In this document: in pieces, positions 8,065 to 13,938 of the stretch
Position numbering within the stretch: the first letter of the stretch is position 1
Layout of the letters: each line of letters starts with the position of its first letter
From: Spirochaetaceae bacterium
GTDB lineage: Bacteria > Spirochaetota > Spirochaetia > Treponematales > Breznakiellaceae
Assembly: GCA_031284085.1 (NCBI GenBank)
Contig: JAITAM010000075.1
Location: 1 to 17,526 of the forward strand
Length of the DNA: 17,526 nt
Reading direction: 5' to 3'
Notes under the pieces: generated by a model
What the model was told of the DNA's origin: nothing
The model's database searches: none
The model's input: only the letters and a program-made list of their open reading frames with translations
Program-made: the position numbers and the translations under genes

Positions 8065-9030
8065 CTAATCTGTTCCCAGATTTACTACTGAGTAATCAAC
8101 AATGGTCCAAATATCATCTTTACGCTGTAGATAGTATGTGTAGCGCTTACGCTCAACGTACGTCCCCACCTTAAAACGTTCTTGCACCACAACAGTCCCC
8201 TCAGTCACGCTATAACTGGTACGTTCAATCTGAAAATCCATTGGTATAGTGGCAATGTCGCCGTCTATAGTAGCACTCTGTAGTTCAAGCCGGTAACGTG
8301 CAAGCATACGCTGCCTGCCCTCTTGAGACTCTGCCTGCCATTGCCGTTGACGCACACTATCACGCGAGACAAGCGCTTCAAGATCGAGGTATAGAAAAAA
8401 CTTTTCCCATTGCTCTTTCTGTCGGGCTTGCAGCAAATATTCTACCACTTTGTCCGGAGACAGTTTTTCTCGAACCAAAATGGCATTGGTATCCGCATCC
8501 ATTTCAAGAGGTATTCCATCGGGGCCAAGAATAGAAAACGGACGCAGACTAAGCGAAAGCCGGTTTGATTCAAGTTTTTGATCGTTTATACCGGTACGGT
8601 ATAGCTGCGGGTACATCTTTGCTTTAACCATAAAAATACCCGCATCCTTCAAATCAACATAGTTCCGGATATCCTCTATAAATGAAAAAGATTCGCCTGG
8701 TTCTATGCTAATCTCTCTAAAAAAAACCTGCTGGCTTGTGCTTCGTTTTCGTATTAAAACATCGGCAGGTTCCAGCATCTGGTTTGTCATGGTCCGTACA
8801 TCAAAATCAACGGAAAATACCCGTTCATCAGAAAGCTTGAAATGAAATGTAGACGGGCTGTTGTTAATTATGGTCATCTGAATAAAAATAGGATCTGTTG
8901 CCGAACCTTGCACATAGTATATTTTTTTATCAAAGTATTGAATATTAAAGATCACTTCAGACGAGGCCGCAACAGTTATAAAGCCTACAAAAATCAACAT
9001 AAAGATAAATCTATAATAGCGCTGTTTCAC
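8065..9030 (-). CDS. Exported protein of unknown function
   Basis: I do not recognise this protein. It starts with a basic stretch and a hydrophobic core (FIFMLIFVGFITVAASS) that looks like a type I signal peptide, so it is probably periplasmic. The mature part has about 300 residues. The first half has beta-strand-like segments including a STFHFKLSDERVFSVDFD stretch that resembles an Ig-like fold. A charged helical middle contains KVVEYLLQARQKEQWEKFF. The last ~90 residues form a strand-rich domain with VVQERFKVGTYVERKRYTYY and a closing DDIWTIVDYSVV, reminiscent of NTF2/SnoaL-like tails; these fold ideas are weak. I place the start at GTG 9028-9030: AGG lies 6 nt upstream, whereas the ATG at 9042 has only T residues before it and coincides with the expected transcription start of the TATAAT at 9054-9049. 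Confidence 0.72.
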   Translation of the reverse strand: MKQRYYRFIFMLIFVGFITVAASSEVIFNIQYFDKKIYYVQGSATDPIFIQMTIINNSPSTFHFKLSDERVFSVDFDVRTMTNQMLEPADVLIRKRSTSQQVFFREISIEPGESFSFIEDIRNYVDLKDAGIFMVKAKMYPQLYRTGINDQKLESNRLSLSLRPFSILGPDGIPLEMDADTNAILVREKLSPDKVVEYLLQARQKEQWEKFFLYLDLEALVSRDSVRQRQWQAESQEGRQRMLARYRLELQSATIDGDIATIPMDFQIERTSYSVTEGTVVVQERFKVGTYVERKRYTYYLQRKDDIWTIVDYSVVNLGTD

Positions 9031-9048
9031 AAAAAACCTCATTAAAAA

Positions 9049-9078
9049 ATTATAGTATATAAATCGGCAGGTAATAAC
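9049..9078 (-). promoter_or_regulatory. Probable promoter of the exported-protein gene
   Basis: A perfect TATAAT lies at 9054-9049 on the minus strand. The -35 region at 17-18 bp spacing (TTATTA or GTTATT) is weak. Transcription would begin near 9042, giving a leader of about 12 nt before the GTG start at 9030. The -10 match is seen directly; promoter activity is inferred. Confidence 0.5.
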
Positions 9079-9114
9079 AGATAAGTTAGTGGTTTTGTCG
9101 GCTTGAAAGAAACG

Positions 9115-9149
9115 ATGAATAAAAAACGTATGCTCTATAAGAGCATACG
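9115..9149 (-). terminator. Intrinsic terminator after the DivIC-like gene
   Basis: On the minus strand a perfect 9-bp stem (CGTATGCTC / GAGCATACG, at 9149-9141 and 9135-9127) closes a 5-nt loop and is followed directly by TTTTTTATTC. It lies 32-55 nt past the stop of the gene at 9181-9705 and has no U tract on the plus strand, so it acts for the minus strand only. Confidence 0.9.
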
Positions 9150-9180
9150 CCGTACTCTGTGAAGCATTAGGCGGTAATTG

Positions 9181-9705
9181 TCATCGAGCCGAGTGGGTGA
9201 ATTGATATACCCGTGTCGTATCACGGTTTGGCTTGGTAAACTGCATACCCATATTGTAAAAATGTTTCTGTCCAAGGAAGAGCAGGCTTAATATAAACGT
9301 TACTATGCCGGTAAATAAACCTACCGCGAAAAAGAGCGCATTTTGCGTATAAGGGCGGGCTATCGCAATTACTTGGCCTGCATCCGGTAACTGCTGCCGG
9401 CTTCCGCGTAAACCCACAATACGCAACAACTGTTCATTTTTGGATACAAAGCCCAATTCACGAGCATACATAGATATAATATCTTGATCGCCTCGTTCAA
9501 GGGCATTTTTGATTTTGCTTAATTGAGCATATGTACGATCGAGGGCTTCATCGTTTGCTTGCAGCTTTTCTATCTGTAAGGTCATTTCATTACAGGAAAT
9601 CACTCCTTTACTACCGAAAATAAAGGCAACCGTAGCAGACATTATAACCGCCGCGCCTATAGCGGCGGCGAAAGATTTTGCAATTATGTGATATGGTAAA
9701 CTCAT
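9181..9705 (-). CDS. DivIC/FtsB-like septum formation initiator with extra C-terminal helix
   Basis: This 174-residue protein has an N-terminal membrane helix at about 8-30, a charged, possibly coiled-coil stretch at about 38-70, and then MYARELGFVSKNEQLLRI (79-96). That last segment matches the DivIC/FtsB family motif A-R-E-x-L-G-x-V-x-x-x-E. Members of this family join FtsL and FtsQ/DivIB in the divisome. Unlike the classical single-pass proteins, it carries a second hydrophobic helix at about 122-144 and a 30-residue basic tail, which would return the C terminus to the cytoplasm. The ATG at 9705 has no ribosome binding site; a TATAAC at 9717-9712 ends 6 nt before it, so the message may be nearly leaderless. 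A strong terminator follows. Family assignment is moderately secure; the second helix is unusual. Confidence 0.75.
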   Translation of the reverse strand: MSLPYHIIAKSFAAAIGAAVIMSATVAFIFGSKGVISCNEMTLQIEKLQANDEALDRTYAQLSKIKNALERGDQDIISMYARELGFVSKNEQLLRIVGLRGSRQQLPDAGQVIAIARPYTQNALFFAVGLFTGIVTFILSLLFLGQKHFYNMGMQFTKPNRDTTRVYQFTHSAR

Positions 9706-9928
9706 AATATTGTTATATATGTCGGATAGATTTGTTCATTTCTTAAATTACCGAGTATGGATACTTAAATAGATTCCAAAGGCCGGCGCTTTGTTCTCGG
9801 CGTTGTATCTGAACGGATGCGGGTCTTTGAAGGGACGCTGCAGGTCTTGCCTCAGGCTGGGAAGGGCGCAAACCTTAGACGTGGCGGGCGCAGGCACGCG
9901 GCACGGTGCAAGGTAGGCAAGACTTGCG

Positions 9929-9953
9929 GTTTCTGTCAGGCAAAAAATCGTGA
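9929..9953 (+). repeat. Partial copy of the dispersed repeat
   Basis: TTCTGTCAGGCAAAAA at 9931-9946 is identical over 16 bases to 4441-4456, and the next bases (ATCGTGAT) still resemble GCCGTAC. Similarity then stops. It is fused to the crumb of a minus-strand reading frame. Confidence 0.65.
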
Positions 9954-10069
9954 TGTTTAGGGAGCAATGGCGCTATGTGCATATAGTGTCCTTTAGTAAG
10001 TTTCATGCTTATTTTATCTGTCTTTAATCCCCATTTTTCTAACATGAGCATAACTCTAGGCATGTTCAT
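9951..10069 (-). pseudogene. Unidentified gene fragment
   Basis: The minus-strand frame from ATG 10069 encodes about 40 residues of protein-like composition (MLMLEKWGLKTDKISMKLTK, HYMHIAPLLPKHH). It then runs into the repeat copy at 9929-9953, after which the translation is GC-rich and basic. There is no ribosome binding site. I cannot name the parent protein. It could be a genuine very small gene, but the abrupt join to repeat DNA favours a truncated remnant. Confidence 0.3.
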
Positions 10070-10128
10070 ATCTAAACAAAGGTAAGGGCGCTGCCACCAC
10101 CGGCAAGGAACCCTGTAAAGCTGGACTC

Positions 10129-10236
10129 AAAAGGGCAAATCTTGCTCTGGCGGTAGTTTTTTCCATCTGCGTTGCTTCTCTTCAGAGCTGCAATATTTGT
10201 AACTCTCTATCAGGTATAGGCAATTTTTGCTTAAAG
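10129..10236 (-). pseudogene. Possible C-terminal gene remnant ending in DLPF
   Basis: On the minus strand an open frame without an ATG reads YLIESYKYCSSEEKQRRWKK and then LPPEQDLPF before a TGA at about 10129. The ending resembles the acidic-hydrophobic tip of single-stranded-DNA-binding proteins, though only loosely, and the preceding basic stretch is not typical of them. The frame is closed by TAG just upstream, so at most about 36 codons survive. I treat it as a probable remnant of unknown origin. Confidence 0.25.
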
Positions 10237-10238
10237 TC

Positions 10239-10306
10239 TAAAGAACCCGTATCAGGGTTTTAAGATCCTGACCCAGGATCTTAAAACCCTGACCCAAAAT
10301 CTTCAG
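10239..10306 (-). repeat. Short tandem 21-bp repeat
   Basis: On the minus strand three degenerate 21-bp units follow one another: CTGAAGATTTTGGGTCAGGG(T), TTTAAGATCCTGGGTCAGGA(T) and CTTAAAACCCTGATACGGGT(T). In translation they read LKILGQG, FKILGQD and LKTLIRV. The array overlaps the perfect hairpin described separately. Confidence 0.7.
10252..10292. repeat. Perfect 19-bp inverted repeat with 3-nt loop
   Basis: The arms TCAGGGTTTTAAGATCCTG (10252-10270) and CAGGATCTTAAAACCCTGA (10274-10292) are exact reverse complements separated by ACC. Neither strand has a U tract after it, so it is not a standard terminator. It could form a long RNA hairpin or a cruciform. Confidence 0.9.
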
Positions 10307-10380
10307 GTCAGCCTGTTTCAAAGCTTCGTCGCAGGTATCAAAGGCGGCGTACGACTCTTCGTCTACAGGAAGCAAGCTGA

Positions 10381-10414
10381 GGTCTGACCCCATCCTGCTT
10401 CTTTCAGCTGAAAA
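10381..10414 (+). repeat. Degenerate partial copy of the dispersed repeat (left part)
   Basis: GGTCTGACCCCATCCTGCTT followed by CTTTCAGCTGAAAAG matches the left part of the copies at 10464 and 10555 (GGTCTGTCCC, CCTGCTT, TTTCAGGCAAAAAG). No similarity continues past 10414. Confidence 0.5.
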
Positions 10415-10463
10415 GTCGGAGGCTGTTTCTGATATGATGGCGAAGTTTAGAGATAAGGCGTAA

Positions 10464-10554
10464 GGTCTGTCCCCTGTCCTGCTTTTTTTAGGCAAAAAGC
10501 CGTAGATCCGCTCTGGATACCAATATCGAAACGTTGAAACAGCCTGTGGCTGTG
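10464..10554 (+). repeat. Dispersed repeat, first unit of a tandem pair
   Basis: The unit reads GGTCTGTCCCCTGTCCTGC, then TTTTTTTAGGCAAAAAGCC, GTAGATCCGCTCTGGATACC, AATATCGAAACGTTGAAAC and AGCCTGTGGCTGTGA. It shows the family's GGCAAAAAGCCGTA core, GGATACC block and TTGAAACA block in the same order and spacing as other copies. Confidence 0.8.
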
Positions 10555-10643
10555 ACCTCTGTCCCGCTTCTTTCAGGCAAAAAGCCGTACCTCCATTCCC
10601 GACACCAACAACCTTTGAAACAGGCCGTGCCTGCTGGCCTGCG
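10555..10643 (+). repeat. Dispersed repeat, second unit of a tandem pair
   Basis: This unit follows the previous one directly. It begins CCTCTGTCCCGCTTCTTTC, then AGGCAAAAAGCCGTACCTCC, GACACCAACAACC, TTTGAAACAGGCC and GTGCCTGCTGGCC. The GGCAAAAAGCC cores of the two units are 85 nt apart. It ends about 120 nt before the TtcA-like gene. Confidence 0.8.
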
Positions 10644-10646
10644 GAC

Positions 10647-10675
10647 TTGATTTTTATCAAAAGGGATTCTACAGT
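10647..10675 (+). promoter_or_regulatory. Candidate promoter of the TtcA-like gene
   Basis: TTGATT (10647-10652) and TACAGT (10670-10675) are spaced by exactly 17 bp, each matching four of six consensus bases. They lie 88 nt upstream of the start codon, directly after the repeat pair. This is a moderate match only. Confidence 0.35.
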
Positions 10676-10762
10676 AACGGCGGAGAGGAAACGGAACGCT
10701 CTCCCTCCAAGCTCCGTAAACTATGCCGTTCATCAATCCTTTGGGTGTTCTGAGGAGGGATT

Positions 10763-11506
10763 ATGTCCAACCGTTTTCTGCGCCGCGCATCGGTGCACGA
10801 TATTGTACAAAAATTAAGCGCCAAAGCCGTCTTGGAACACGGTTTGATAGAAGAGGGCGATCGAATCCTCATAGCAGTATCAGGCGGTAAAGATTCAACA
10901 GTCCTTGCATGGGTGCTATCTGCCTTGCGACCAGTCTTGAAAAGGCGCTACGAGCTTGCCGCAGTCCATATCTCAAGCGACTTTTGCGCATGTTGTAAAC
11001 AATCGGTGCTTAAAGACAGACTTGCCCAATGGGATATTCCTTTTACCGACCTGTTTGTGCCGATTATCGGAAGGCTTAAAGAAGGGCGGAGCATGAACTG
11101 TTATTGGTGTTCCACTCAGAGACGGAGCGAATTGCTGAACTTTGCGGTCGAGAACCAGTATAATAAAATTGCACTCGGACACCACCTTGATGATATTCTT
11201 GAAACATTCTTCATGAACTTGATGGCAAAAGGTGAGTTCTCTACTATGCCGCTCTTCCTCGCCTATCGAAACTATCCCGTTTCCCTTATCCGCCCTTTAG
11301 GTTTCGTTGAAGAAGCGCAGATCATAGCCTGCGCCGATGCAAAAGGCATACTCAAAGCGGCTTGCACCTGTCCTTACGGTCTTAACTCGGAACGCCGCCG
11401 TATTCGTGCGCGCCTTGCAGACTTTACCGACAATTCCAGTGCGGTAAAAAGGCGCATATTCAATGCAGTAGAACAGCTCATGCCAAAAATCCATCCGCCA
11501 CTCTGA
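10763..11506 (+). CDS. TtcA-like tRNA 2-thiolation PP-loop ATPase
   Basis: This 247-residue protein has the PP-loop SGGKDS at 40-45, which adenylates the target base, and a CxxC pair at C113/C116 within MNCYWCSTQRRSELL. The block IALGHHLDDILETFFMNLM (136-154) is diagnostic of the TtcA/TilS superfamily and follows TtcA rather than TilS. A third cysteine region at C201/C203 (ACTCPYG) corresponds to the third [4Fe-4S] ligand of TtcA. TtcA makes 2-thiocytidine at position 32 of certain tRNAs; whether this protein has that exact target is not proved. A strong AGGAGG ribosome binding site 7 nt before the ATG fixes the start. The gene is isolated, with decayed DNA and repeats on both sides, so it has its own promoter or none. 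There is no clear terminator after it. Confidence 0.9.
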   Translation: MSNRFLRRASVHDIVQKLSAKAVLEHGLIEEGDRILIAVSGGKDSTVLAWVLSALRPVLKRRYELAAVHISSDFCACCKQSVLKDRLAQWDIPFTDLFVPIIGRLKEGRSMNCYWCSTQRRSELLNFAVENQYNKIALGHHLDDILETFFMNLMAKGEFSTMPLFLAYRNYPVSLIRPLGFVEEAQIIACADAKGILKAACTCPYGLNSERRRIRARLADFTDNSSAVKRRIFNAVEQLMPKIHPPL

Positions 11507-12231
11507 GCTAAACTTGCCACAATTTTCTCTCAGTCGTGGATTTTCATGTAATCCGGCTTGTAAAGCGCTTCATCGAGACTATAGAGACACTCTATAAGCA
11601 GCCAGATAAATCAATCAGGGTAGCGCGAGAATCAAAAACGGTGTAGGATACAGGAGAATGTCATTTGCTGTTGCCACAGGGTTAGATGGCAGTGAGGATG
11701 TTTTTTGTACAACTAACCGCTTTGGGTACGATAATAGCCGGATAAGACGAATTCACCGTTATGCAGGAATTTTCCACGGTATACCTGGTGACAGAATTTT
11801 TGCCCGGATAAAACCTACAAACTGATGAAATGCCTGATTGAAGTAAACAAAGCCAGAGGCAGGCGTTTGGACAACTGAAACCTGAAGAAAAGAGTAATGA
11901 AATAACATCCATATTGGAACTATTTGACTCGCTTGAGATTCGCGGAGACACGGTAACAATTGACACTATGGGCTGCCGTATGGCTATAGAGGGCAAGTGC
12001 AGTGTAAAGAAGGAACACGCGGCGGAGAATCTGAATATAACTGAGAGTGATCATGGCAAACATTAATGAGCATTCTTACATGATGTTCTATTCGGCAACG
12101 GTAAATGGTTTTCCCCTATCCTGATGAAGACTCATATCTATGGCGGGCTGGCCTATAGACGAAGAGCCGTACATCCGCCCTTGATACCGGCGCCGAGAAC
12201 TTAGAAACAAAGCTTGGCGTGAGCTGGCCTG
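11507..12231. other. Decayed region between the TtcA-like gene and the flagellar cluster
   Basis: This 725-nt stretch has no intact gene. At 11531-11610 the minus strand carries a short open end (ECLYSLDEALYKPDYMKIHD then TGA), which may be the 3' crumb of an unknown gene, and a small 7-bp hairpin (TATAGAG-ACA-CTCTATA, 11580-11596). An ISAs1-type transposase remnant fills about 11684-12075, and a repeat copy closes the region. Confidence 0.65.
11684..12075 (+). pseudogene. Decayed ISAs1-family (H-repeat-like) transposase
   Basis: The frame from about 11842 reads QLKPEEKSNEITSILELFDS, then LEIRGDTVTIDTMGCRMAIE, at 11872-11991. This closely follows the ISAs1/DDE_Tnp_1 hallmark E-K-S-N-E-I-T-x-I-x-x-L-L followed by V-T-I-D-A-M-G-C. 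Further upstream, at about 11750-11822, RYAGIFHGIPGDRIFARIKP matches the family's N-G-I-P-S-H-D-T-x-x-R-V-F stretch. A segment in another frame (MFFVQLTALGTIIAG at about 11698-11742) resembles the earlier hydrophobic region. Stops and frame changes separate these pieces. The IDGKTLR catalytic block and the KGNQ block are missing, so the gene is dead, with internal deletions. After the last block, ITESDHGKH (ending TAA near 12066) resembles the H-G-R-x-E motif. I could not find terminal inverted repeats. Confidence 0.82.
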
Positions 12232-12236
12232 TTAAT
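12161..12236 (+). repeat. Diverged copy of the dispersed repeat at the 3' end of a gene
   Basis: GAAGAGCCGTACATCCGCCC, TTGATACCGGCGCCGAGAAC, TTAGAAACAAAGC, TTGGCGTGAGCTGGCC follow the family order (GCCGTAC, GATACC, GCGCCGA, TTAGAAACA, GGCGTG). The core hairpin is mutated (GACGAAGAGCC). The copy ends at the stop codon of the convergent minus-strand gene, which it slightly overlaps. Confidence 0.7.
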
Positions 12237-12876
12237 CTTGTTTTAACAAAGTACGGAGGGCGGAGGCAAATGCTTCAGGCGTATACTTCTTGAGCAAATC
12301 CGAGTCCGGCGGCTTTTTACTATTTTGGTTGCTTTGGCTTGGTTCGTGCCGCTCTTCTTCTTCTGGATTGTCTTTTTTATTATCACCAGCTTCCTGCACG
12401 GGTACAATGGTTTTAGACATGGCTTCCAACTCAGGCAATTTATTCGAAAGCGTGGAAGGAGAAGAGGCCGCCGCTTCCTTATCAGGCAACACTTCCTCTT
12501 CCCCTACTTTATTCTTTTTACCCTGCGGCACATCAAAAATAGAACTCTTATTCGCAGAAGCATCAGCAGGAGCATTAGATGGAAAGCCTGCGCTTTGCGG
12601 TGTATCGGTGGCAGCGGAAGGGACAGTGTCTTTCGGTTCCTCAACCAAAATATTGATATGAGAACCGGGGGCGCTTTGCTCTTCCTGATCAAACAGTTCC
12701 GGCATAAAACGCTTGACGCCTATATAAATACCGGTGGAAAGCACAAAAAACAGCGCACCAAAGATAAATGCTCGGAACAAGACGATAAAAATATTGACGT
12801 TGCTGATTAGCCCTGTCAGCAAAGATAGTACTAAAGCTCCAATGGCAATAACGGTACTTAGTTTTGCATTAAACAT
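12232..12876 (-). CDS. Flagellar-cluster-linked membrane protein with disordered acidic tail
   Basis: I cannot name this protein. From the ATG at 12876 it has 214 residues. The N-terminal 60 contain two hydrophobic helices (about 5-24 and 28-52) joined by a short loop, then VKRFMPELFDQEE. The remaining ~150 residues are rich in S, P, E, K and N and look disordered. They end in a better-ordered motif, LLKKYTPEAFASALRTLLKQ, that could dock on a partner. The start at 12876 is chosen because AAGGG lies 8 nt upstream; the in-frame ATG at 12996 would place 40 untypical residues, encoded by the flhG terminator, in front. The gene follows flhG on the same strand, suggesting a role in motility or polar organisation, but a strong terminator lies between them. 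The repeat at 12161 abuts its stop. Confidence 0.72.
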   Translation of the reverse strand: MFNAKLSTVIAIGALVLSLLTGLISNVNIFIVLFRAFIFGALFFVLSTGIYIGVKRFMPELFDQEEQSAPGSHINILVEEPKDTVPSAATDTPQSAGFPSNAPADASANKSSIFDVPQGKKNKVGEEEVLPDKEAAASSPSTLSNKLPELEAMSKTIVPVQEAGDNKKDNPEEEERHEPSQSNQNSKKPPDSDLLKKYTPEAFASALRTLLKQD

Positions 12877-12894
12877 GATATTTACCCTTCTTGA

Positions 12895-12907
12895 GGTTAT
12901 GATAACC
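12895..12907. promoter_or_regulatory. Palindrome GGTTATGATAACC, possible operator
   Basis: A perfect 13-nt palindrome (6-bp arms around one base) lies 19 nt upstream of the start of the gene at 12232-12876. A TATAAA that could serve as -10 is just upstream of it on the minus strand (around 12911-12917), so a bound protein could block transcription. Only the symmetry is seen directly. Confidence 0.3.
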
Positions 12908-12929
12908 GATTTATAAAACTTTTTCAGCC

Positions 12930-12978
12930 AAGCAAAAAGAACGCAGGAGGAGAAGCGTAGAAAGCGCTTCTCCTCCTG
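12930..12978 (-). terminator. Intrinsic terminator after flhG
   Basis: On the minus strand CAGGAGGAGAAGCG (12978-12965) and CGCTTCTCCTCCTG (12957-12944) form a perfect 14-bp stem with a 7-nt loop, followed by CGTTCTTTTTGC. It starts 18 nt after the flhG stop codon. The U tract is slightly interrupted, so some read-through into the next gene is possible. Confidence 0.85.
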
Positions 12979-12996
12979 TAATGAGTCGAATTCCAA

Positions 12997-13872
12997 TCAA
13001 TTAAAAAACTTTTTGAATAAAGAGAGGCCGCCGTTTGGCTTTATATCTGTCTTTTCCATACGTTCTACAATGTGCTGAATACACAGTGATGCTTTGCATT
13101 TAGGGCTGGTTACCATAAACGGTTTTAACTCATGGACTGCATTGGCAACCGCAAGGTCTTCATAGATAAAGCCAAGATACTCCATCTTTAGATTCAAAAA
13201 CTGTCCTGCAATATGGGTCATACGATCGGCGATTCTTTTGGCGCTGGCGGCGCTTTTTACTTGGTTCACCACTAATTTAATATCTATATTGAGACTTTCG
13301 TATTTGGTGGCGATGATCTTGACGACACCATAAGCATCCGTTATGGATGTCGGATCCGGTGTAGCTACGATAATGGCGTCATCCGCCACAGTGATAAAAT
13401 CAAGCACATTATTTGATACACCTGCGCTCGTATCAATGATAATTATTTCGGCATCGCCTAGAGAATTGATCTCATTGATAAAATTCTGCCGTTCATCAGG
13501 ACTTAAATTAGCAAGTTCGGAAATCCCCGATGCACCTGCTACTATAGAAATGCCGTATTCGGTCTCTGTAAGGATTTCTTTCATACTTTTTTGTTTACGC
13601 ATAACGTGGTAAAGGCTGAATTTAGGAATGAAGTTCAATATTACATGGACATTCCCCATACCTAAATCTGCATCCATGACCGTTACCTTTTTTCCCCTTC
13701 GTGCATAAGCAATAGCTATATTAACAGCGATGTTGGTTTTGCCGACGCCGCCTTTACCGGAAGTAACGGTGATAATCCGACTCCTCTTGATCTCTTTGGA
13801 TTTTACAAGTTTCTCTTGCAGAGAAGCTTGTTTCCGCATTATTTCGCGTAAATTCTCAGCCTGATCTTCCAT
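12997..13872 (-). CDS. flhG: MinD-like ATPase FlhG (FleN/YlxH)
   Basis: This is a MinD/ParA-type ATPase. It has the deviant Walker [10 protein letters not shown] (residues 38-46 of the 291-residue form), [11 protein letters not shown] (switch I/Walker A' region) and [11 protein letters not shown] (Walker B). FlhG limits flagellar number and stimulates the GTPase FlhF through an N-terminal helix; the required DQAxxLR motif is present as [12 protein letters not shown] at the start. I place the start at ATG 13872, which has AGAGGA 4-5 nt upstream and matches the usual start of this family; an in-frame ATG at 13920 would add 16 residues. It follows flhF by 66 nt (18 nt with the longer start). The C terminus (LSLFKKFFN) is amphipathic and could bind the membrane, as in MinD. 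A strong terminator follows. Confidence 0.95.
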   Translation of the reverse strand: MEDQAENLREIMRKQASLQEKLVKSKEIKRSRIITVTSGKGGVGKTNIAVNIAIAYARRGKKVTVMDADLGMGNVHVILNFIPKFSLYHVMRKQKSMKEILTETEYGISIVAGASGISELANLSPDERQNFINEINSLGDAEIIIIDTSAGVSNNVLDFITVADDAIIVATPDPTSITDAYGVVKIIATKYESLNIDIKLVVNQVKSAASAKRIADRMTHIAGQFLNLKMEYLGFIYEDLAVANAVHELKPFMVTSPKCKASLCIQHIVERMEKTDIKPNGGLSLFKKFFN

Positions 13873-13938
13873 AAATTCCTCTAACTGTGATCTTTTCACA
13901 GTAAAGGTGTAGAAACGCATTGCATCTCTACGCCCCGA

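Larger units (their letters stand above)
9706..10762. other. Repeat-rich, gene-poor island
   Basis: Over about 1 kb I find no convincing gene. The part from 9780 to 9925 is clearly more GC-rich than its surroundings and is open on the plus strand but lacks a start. The stretch 10069-9950 (minus) and the stretch 10236-10129 (minus) look like gene crumbs. A perfect 19-bp hairpin is at 10252-10292 and tandem repeat copies at 10464-10643. Longer ORFs here, such as the minus-strand frame 10660-10238, simply translate these repeats. Confidence 0.7.

Noticed and set aside
8067..8082. Hairpin AATCTG-TTCC-CAGATT between convergent genes
   Set aside because: Only 6 bp, inside the coding end of the minus-strand gene, and no U tract on either side; not convincing as a terminator.
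10464..10643. Possible CRISPR array from tandem repeats
   Set aside because: Only two units, diverged and joined without unique spacers of even length; no cas genes nearby.
10238..10660. 140-residue minus-strand open frame
   Set aside because: It translates the two repeat units and the 21-bp tandem array; no ribosome binding site and no protein-like domain.
11531..11610. Minus-strand fragment ending EALYKPDYMKIHD
   Set aside because: Only about 26 codons before an in-frame stop and no recognisable family; noted as a crumb in the region entry but not called a gene.
11682..11996. 104-residue minus-strand frame
   Set aside because: Antisense to the transposase remnant, whose plus-strand motifs identify the real coding strand.
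12290..12810. Plus-strand frames of 123 and 161 residues opposite the tail of the two-helix protein
   Set aside because: Low-complexity antisense shadows of the acidic, serine-rich tail.
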